Below are positions 60,533 to 64,000 of a stretch of DNA of 64,000 nt, in pieces. The notes beneath the pieces were generated by a model, which was not told the origin of the DNA, searched no databases, and saw only the letters and a list, made by a program, of their open reading frames with translations. The stretch comes from Spirochaetota bacterium. GTDB lineage: Bacteria; Spirochaetota; Brachyspiria; Brachyspirales; JACRPF01. The position numbers and the translations under genes are program-made. Numbering within the stretch: the first letter of the stretch is position 1; each line of letters starts with the position of its first letter. Where the stretch lies: positions 110,454 to 174,453 of the forward strand of contig JBBTBY010000013.1 of assembly GCA_038043445.1 (NCBI GenBank), in the 5' to 3' direction.

Positions 60533-61213
60533 ATGATGAAACGGACCATCGTTCTCATCCTCAGCAGTACGCTTCTGATAGGCGTAGCATTCGCGCAGAA
60601 AGCCGGAGAAGAAGGGACACCCCAAGCCGGCGGAGCGGGTAAGAAAAAAACGCTCGAACAGGTACTGACCGGGCAGAACGAGAACCTTCTGCTCATGGCG
60701 CTCGAACGCGGCAACGACAAGGTCAAAGCGGAATGTCTTGCAGCGCTCGCGAAAAAGTATGAGGCGGGCGGTAAAGCCGATGATGCCTCACTCGACAAGA
60801 TAATCCTGTATGCCGGCTACGGCGTGAACTATTCCGCGGCAATAAAAGGCTTTCAGCAGGATTCGACATGGCTGGTACGGCGGGAAGCAGCGATAGCCCT
60901 TGCACGCATTCGCAGCGATAAGGCGGTACGGAACCTTGTCGATATACTCCGCCGCGAACGCGAGCCCCTCGTGAAAGTGAACATCATTTTCGCGTTAGGC
61001 GAGATAGGCAGCCCGGGCGCTGTGCAAGTGCTCCTTGATACGCTGCGCCTGTCGCAGCAGCAGAACATTCTCTATGAAACGGTGGTTGCGCTCGGAAAGA
61101 TAGGGTCGAAGGAAGCCTTCGTTGAGCTTCTCAATGTGGCCCAGGAAGACCGCAATCTTGATGTTGTCCGACAGGCATCGGTGGATGCCATCGACAAGAT
61201 CAAATGGAATTGA
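60533..61213 (+). CDS. Exported HEAT-repeat protein
   Basis: 226 residues from the ATG at 60533 with a strong ribosome site (GGGAGGAG). Signal peptide residues 1-20 (cleavage after AFAQ). HEAT repeats from about residue 60: DKVKAECLAALAKKYE, TWLVRREAAIALARIRS, PLVKVNIIFALGEIGSPGAVQVLLD, NILYETVVALGKIGSKEAFVELL and LDVVRQASVDAIDKI. A GATAAT at about 60490 may be a -10 box. It is like the other two HEAT proteins here. Role unknown. Confidence 0.75.
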   Translation: MMKRTIVLILSSTLLIGVAFAQKAGEEGTPQAGGAGKKKTLEQVLTGQNENLLLMALERGNDKVKAECLAALAKKYEAGGKADDASLDKIILYAGYGVNYSAAIKGFQQDSTWLVRREAAIALARIRSDKAVRNLVDILRREREPLVKVNIIFALGEIGSPGAVQVLLDTLRLSQQQNILYETVVALGKIGSKEAFVELLNVAQEDRNLDVVRQASVDAIDKIKWN

Positions 61214-61253
61214 GCATCACAGTATTGTTCGTACCGTAACACAATACGCTTTT

Positions 61254-61326
61254 CGGGATGTAGCGCAGTTGGTAGCGCACTAGGTTCGGGACTTAGGGGC
61301 CGCCGGTTCAAGTCCGGCCATCCCGA
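61254..61326 (+). tRNA. tRNA-Pro (anticodon CGG)
   Basis: 73 bases fold into a cloverleaf: acceptor CGGGATG with CATCCCG, D-arm GTAGCGCAGTTGGTAGCGC, anticodon stem CTAGG with CTTAG around loop TTCGGGA (anticodon CGG, reading CCG), and T-arm GCCGG-TTCAAGT-CCGGC. The discriminator is A. CCA is not encoded. A terminator hairpin follows 10 bases downstream. Confidence 0.96.
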
Positions 61327-61336
61327 CTGAAAAGTT

Positions 61337-61375
61337 CGCCGGCATATGCATTGCGCATGTGCCGGCGATTTTTTA
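61337..61375 (+). terminator. Rho-independent terminator of the tRNA transcript
   Basis: Stem CGCCGGCA (61337-61344) with TGCCGGCG (61360-61367), partly extended by internal pairing, followed by ATTTTTTATT. It ends the tRNA-Pro transcript. Confidence 0.9.
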
Positions 61376-61386
61376 TTGGCAGGGGT

Positions 61387-61416
61387 AAAAAAAGGGCCGG
61401 TCGCCCGGCCCTTTTT
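61387..61416 (-). terminator. Rho-independent terminator of metK (bidirectional)
   Basis: AAAAAGGGCCGG (61389-61400) pairs with CCGGCCCTTTTT (61405-61416) around TCGC. On the minus strand it lies 22 bases after the metK stop codon and continues into seven T. A T-run also exists on the plus strand. Confidence 0.9.
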
Positions 61417-61437
61417 CATTCCATGATGCGATATCGC

Positions 61438-62610
61438 TTATTTCGAGAATATCTTCACCGCGTCCTTCTTTTCCCAGGTAAATTCCGGGAGCTCGCGGCC
61501 GAAATGACCGTACCCCGCCGTCTTCTGGTAGATGGGCCGCTTCAGATCGAACTTCTTGATGATGCCCGAGGGCGAGAGATCGAAATTCTTCTCTATTATC
61601 TTCGTTATCTCGCTCTCAGAGCGGCGGCCGGTGCCGTAGGTGTCGACGAATATCGACAGGGGCTGCGCAACGCCGATGGCGTAGGAAAGCTGCACGAGAC
61701 AGCGGTCGGCGAGCTTCGCCGCGACGATGTTCTTCGCGAGGTAGCGCGCGGCATAGCAGGCCGAGCGGTCGACCTTCGACGGATCCTTGCCCGAGAACGC
61801 GCCGCCGCCGTGCGCACCGTGTCCGCCGTACGTATCGACGATTATCTTGCGCCCGGTGACGCCGCAGTCGCCCTGCGGGCCGCCGATGACGAAACGCCCG
61901 GTCGGATTGATGTAGTATTTCGTCCGCTTATCGAGCATATCGAGCTTGCCTTCTTCGTCGAACACGGGATCGATGACATATTTCTTCACGTCGGACTCGA
62001 TCTGCTTATGCGTCACTTCATCCGCATGCTGGCTTGATACGACAACAGCGTCGACACGTGCGGGCTTTCCGTCGACGTATTCGATCGTCACCTGCGATTT
62101 CCCGTCCGGGCGCAGATACGGCATGGTTCCATCGCGGCGTACATCGGAAAGCTTTTCGCAGAGGCGATTGGCGATGTAGATGGAAAGCGGCATGAAGGTA
62201 TGTGTTTCATTGATCGCGTACCCGAACATGATGCCCTGGTCGCCCGCGCCCTGGTCCTTATGGAGGCCCTTGCCCTTCGTGACGCCCTGCGAAATGTCCG
62301 GTGACTGCTGCTCGACAGCCACGAGCACCGCGCATGTCTTGTAGTCGAAGCCCATGGCGCTGTCTGAATAGCCGATCTTCTTTACCGTGTCGCGGACGAT
62401 CTTCTGGTAATCGAGCTTCGCCCGGGTGGTGATCTCCCCCGCAACGATTATCATACCCGTCTTCGCGAGCGATTCGCACGCTACACGTGAATCCTTGTCC
62501 TCGGCAAGGCAGGCGTCGAGGACGCCGTCGGAAATATGGTCGCATATTTTATCCGGATGGCCTTCGGTCACGGATTCCGATGTGAAAAAAAAGTCTCGTT
62601 TCTCGCTCAT
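61438..62610 (-). CDS. metK: S-adenosylmethionine synthase
   Basis: 390 residues, the family length. [17 protein letters not shown] at the start, [10 protein letters not shown] (ATP site), and near the middle [25 protein letters not shown] and [22 protein letters not shown] are the conserved MetK motifs. It makes SAM from methionine and ATP. Good ribosome site (GAGGAG) before the ATG. The upstream region shows an ordinary promoter and no SAM riboswitch that I can recognise. Ends at its own terminator. Confidence 0.97.
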   Translation of the reverse strand: MSEKRDFFFTSESVTEGHPDKICDHISDGVLDACLAEDKDSRVACESLAKTGMIIVAGEITTRAKLDYQKIVRDTVKKIGYSDSAMGFDYKTCAVLVAVEQQSPDISQGVTKGKGLHKDQGAGDQGIMFGYAINETHTFMPLSIYIANRLCEKLSDVRRDGTMPYLRPDGKSQVTIEYVDGKPARVDAVVVSSQHADEVTHKQIESDVKKYVIDPVFDEEGKLDMLDKRTKYYINPTGRFVIGGPQGDCGVTGRKIIVDTYGGHGAHGGGAFSGKDPSKVDRSACYAARYLAKNIVAAKLADRCLVQLSYAIGVAQPLSIFVDTYGTGRRSESEITKIIEKNFDLSPSGIIKKFDLKRPIYQKTAGYGHFGRELPEFTWEKKDAVKIFSK

Positions 62611-62654
62611 TCGCTGCTCCTCAGTCGATTCTTACCGTAATAAACGGTGAAATG

Positions 62655-62683
62655 ATGATATGGCATTTCACGAATTTCGTCAA
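62655..62683 (-). promoter_or_regulatory. Promoter TTGACG-N17-TATCAT of metK
   Basis: On the minus strand TTGACG (62683-62678) and TATCAT (62660-62655) are 17 bases apart. The leader of about 40 bases has a small hairpin ACCGT/ACGGT and the GAGGAG ribosome site. Confidence 0.75.
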
Positions 62684-62740
62684 GGGAAGGCCGATGATTT
62701 ATTATGCCCATAAGAAAATGCGTATTGCAGCCGCTTTCGC

Positions 62741-62799
62741 TTGACTTCCCCGATAGCCGGTATTATATTTAGGTTCATTCATGCACTATAGTGCATGAA
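62741..62799 (+). promoter_or_regulatory. Promoter with 22-bp perfect palindromic operator
   Basis: A -35 box TTGACT (62741-62746) is followed by TATTATATT (62761-62769) with several possible -10 boxes. At 62778-62799 a perfect palindrome follows: TTCATGCACTA and its exact reverse complement, directly joined. Its place just downstream of the predicted transcript start is that of a repressor site. The dehydrogenase at 62858 is the likely target, with a fucosidase following. Confidence 0.7.
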
Positions 62800-62857
62800 A
62801 AAATGCTGAACCCGCTTTCGCACCTGTTGCGAAGATACCGGGGAAGCGGGGAAAACA

Positions 62858-63892
62858 ATGGCAAAACACAGGAAACCGTCTGATATCAAGGTCGGCGTCA
62901 TCGGCTACGGCGGCGCGTTCAATATGGGTAAGGCGCATCTTAACCAGATGAAGGCCGCGGGTATGACCCCGTGGGCGGTCACCGAGCTCGACCCCGCCCG
63001 TCTTGCCGAAGCAGCCAAGGATTTTCCCGGCATTGAGACCTACGACAGTGTTGAGGCCATGCTCGCTCGTTCACCGGTCAATCTTGTCGTTATCATCACC
63101 CCGCACGATTCGCATGCGCCCCTTGCGCTCAAATGCCTCGCCGCCGGGAAAAGCGTCGTCTGCGAAAAGCCCTTCGCCATTACCACGAAAGAATGCGATG
63201 CCATGATAGCACTCGCAAAGCAGAAACGGCTCACACTCTCCACCTATCATAACCGCCACTGGGACGGCTGCGTGCTCGAAGCGCTCAAGCATATCCGGAA
63301 AGGCGCCATTGGCGATGTGATACGCATCGAAGCGCATATGGGAAAATGGGGCAAGCCGCGCGACTGGTGGCGTTCGAGCAAGTCGATATCCGGCGGCGTA
63401 CTGTACGACTGGGGCGTACACCTCCTCGAGTACAGCCTGCAGATCATGAACGACGATATCGTCGAAGTGACCGGCTTCGCGAAAAAAGGCTTCTGGGGTC
63501 CGCAGATCAAATGGAAAAAGGACGCCATAGAGGATGAAGGTTATGCGGTCGTGCGCTTCAAGAAGGGCGCATGGCTTACGCTCACGATATCGAACATCGA
63601 TTCGAACCCGAAGAACGGCTGGGTCGAAGTGACCGGCACGAAGGGCGCGTATGTGTTCGACGGCAATAATTGGCAGCTCATCTCGAGCAATATCGACGGT
63701 ACGCAGTCGATAACCAAAGGCGTTAACCCGCCGACGGATTACAAGCCGTTCTATAAGAATATCGCCGATCATATAACGAAGGGAACGCCGCTTGTCATCA
63801 CCGCGGAATGGGCGCGCCGTCCGATACACGTCATCGACCTTGCGTATAAGAGCGCAGCGCTCGGCAAAGCGGTGGCCGCGAAATATAAATAA
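62858..63892 (+). CDS. Gfo/Idh/MocA-family dehydrogenase
   Basis: 344 residues. Rossmann start KVGVIGYGGAFNMGKAHL, VVIITPHDSHAPLAL, the EKP motif (VVCEKPFAITTKE), NRHWDGCVLEALKHI and the catalytic-site segment GVLYDWGVHLLEYSL. It uses NAD(P) on a sugar or derivative, substrate unknown. It is controlled by the palindromic operator region and followed by the fucosidase start, which suggests a role in deoxy-sugar use. Ribosome site GGGGAAAAC is modest. Confidence 0.92.
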   Translation: MAKHRKPSDIKVGVIGYGGAFNMGKAHLNQMKAAGMTPWAVTELDPARLAEAAKDFPGIETYDSVEAMLARSPVNLVVIITPHDSHAPLALKCLAAGKSVVCEKPFAITTKECDAMIALAKQKRLTLSTYHNRHWDGCVLEALKHIRKGAIGDVIRIEAHMGKWGKPRDWWRSSKSISGGVLYDWGVHLLEYSLQIMNDDIVEVTGFAKKGFWGPQIKWKKDAIEDEGYAVVRFKKGAWLTLTISNIDSNPKNGWVEVTGTKGAYVFDGNNWQLISSNIDGTQSITKGVNPPTDYKPFYKNIADHITKGTPLVITAEWARRPIHVIDLAYKSAALGKAVAAKYK

Positions 63893-63918
63893 CGCATTGT
63901 TCCGCGAAAGGGATACGC

Positions 63919-64000
63919 ATGAGCATTTCACCTGTAGCGCCGTTCGGCGCTCTTCCGTCCGCACGTCAGCTCGCATGGCATAGGCTCGAGTATTACGGTT
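63919..64000 (+). CDS. Alpha-L-fucosidase (GH29), N-terminal start, cut by window edge
   Basis: The last 82 bases encode an open frame from the ATG at 63919, 26 bases after the dehydrogenase stop. The peptide SISPVAPFGALPSARQLAWH continues with RLEYYG and matches the start of GH29 alpha-L-fucosidases, where P-x-G-x-x-P-S-x-R-Q-L-x-W-x-x-x-E-x-Y-G is typical. It has no signal peptide so far. Only 27 codons are seen, so the call rests on that segment alone. Confidence 0.65.
   Translation, partial: MSISPVAPFGALPSARQLAWHRLEYYG

Noticed and set aside
62611-62683. SAM riboswitch upstream of metK
   Set aside because: The leader is only about 40 bases with one small hairpin; it lacks the long multi-stem structure and a terminator expected for SAM riboswitches.

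Overview
The window reads as a chromosome segment from a member of the Spirochaetota, probably a free-living fermenter that degrades plant or algal polysaccharides. Three things point there: a flagellar rod/hook protein of the spirochaetal FlhO type (17851-18705), a CsgG-like protein whose C-terminal half resembles the Borrelia P13 porin domain (352-1320), and several HEAT-repeat lipoproteins or exported proteins. The assignment rests on protein resemblance, not on a marker gene. The DNA is moderately GC-rich and gene-dense. I see no CRISPR array, prophage or intact transposase.

Layout. 1-5.6 kb: start of an ABC permease, two envelope proteins, and a minus-strand operon (bactofilin, radical SAM enzyme with a split-off winged-helix tail, methionine aminopeptidase, unknown exported protein). 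5.6-17.7 kb: a carbohydrate island with a polysaccharide-lyase-like lipoprotein, a GH28-type beta-helix protein, a GH99/71-like protein, a GH2 enzyme, a decayed DUF2961-like fragment and two AraC-type regulators. 17.8-23.9 kb: FlhO, HEAT proteins, a large chemoreceptor with an extra C-terminal domain, and a DivIC-like protein. 24-35 kb: a second carbohydrate island with an AraC regulator, a three-gene operon (CBM-bearing GH-A glycosidase, acyltransferase-like, deacetylase-like), a GntR/LacI regulator and two GH4 glycosidases. 35.1-45.6 kb: a ten-gene operon for a membrane-bound [NiFe] hydrogenase of formate-hydrogenlyase type, joined to an FDH-like molybdoprotein and an NAD(P)H-diaphorase pair. 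45.7-53.6 kb: YkgJ and YchJ proteins, a CsgG/TPR protein, QueC, and an ABC exporter with a previously uncounted 37-residue membrane peptide under a membrane-bound AraC regulator. 53.7-64 kb: two Gfo/Idh/MocA dehydrogenases, a deleted isomerase gene, AraC regulator, pyruvate formate-lyase, trpBA, a HEAT protein, tRNA-Pro(CGG), metK, and the first codons of an alpha-L-fucosidase.

How it fits together. Exported hydrolases and GH4 enzymes feed sugars into fermentation, pyruvate formate-lyase yields formate, and the hydrogenase operon could dispose of formate or NAD(P)H electrons as H2. Each sugar block has its own local regulator.

Two regulatory themes recur. First, many genes have a clear TTGACN-N16/17-TATAAT-type promoter. 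In several of them the -10 box ends only about 6-7 bases before the start codon, which predicts leaderless mRNAs. Second, three small inverted-repeat (MITE-like) elements each sit directly upstream of a -35 box. Two of them, at 53.6 and 56.0 kb, are copies of one family, and one of these has a 5-bp target duplication.
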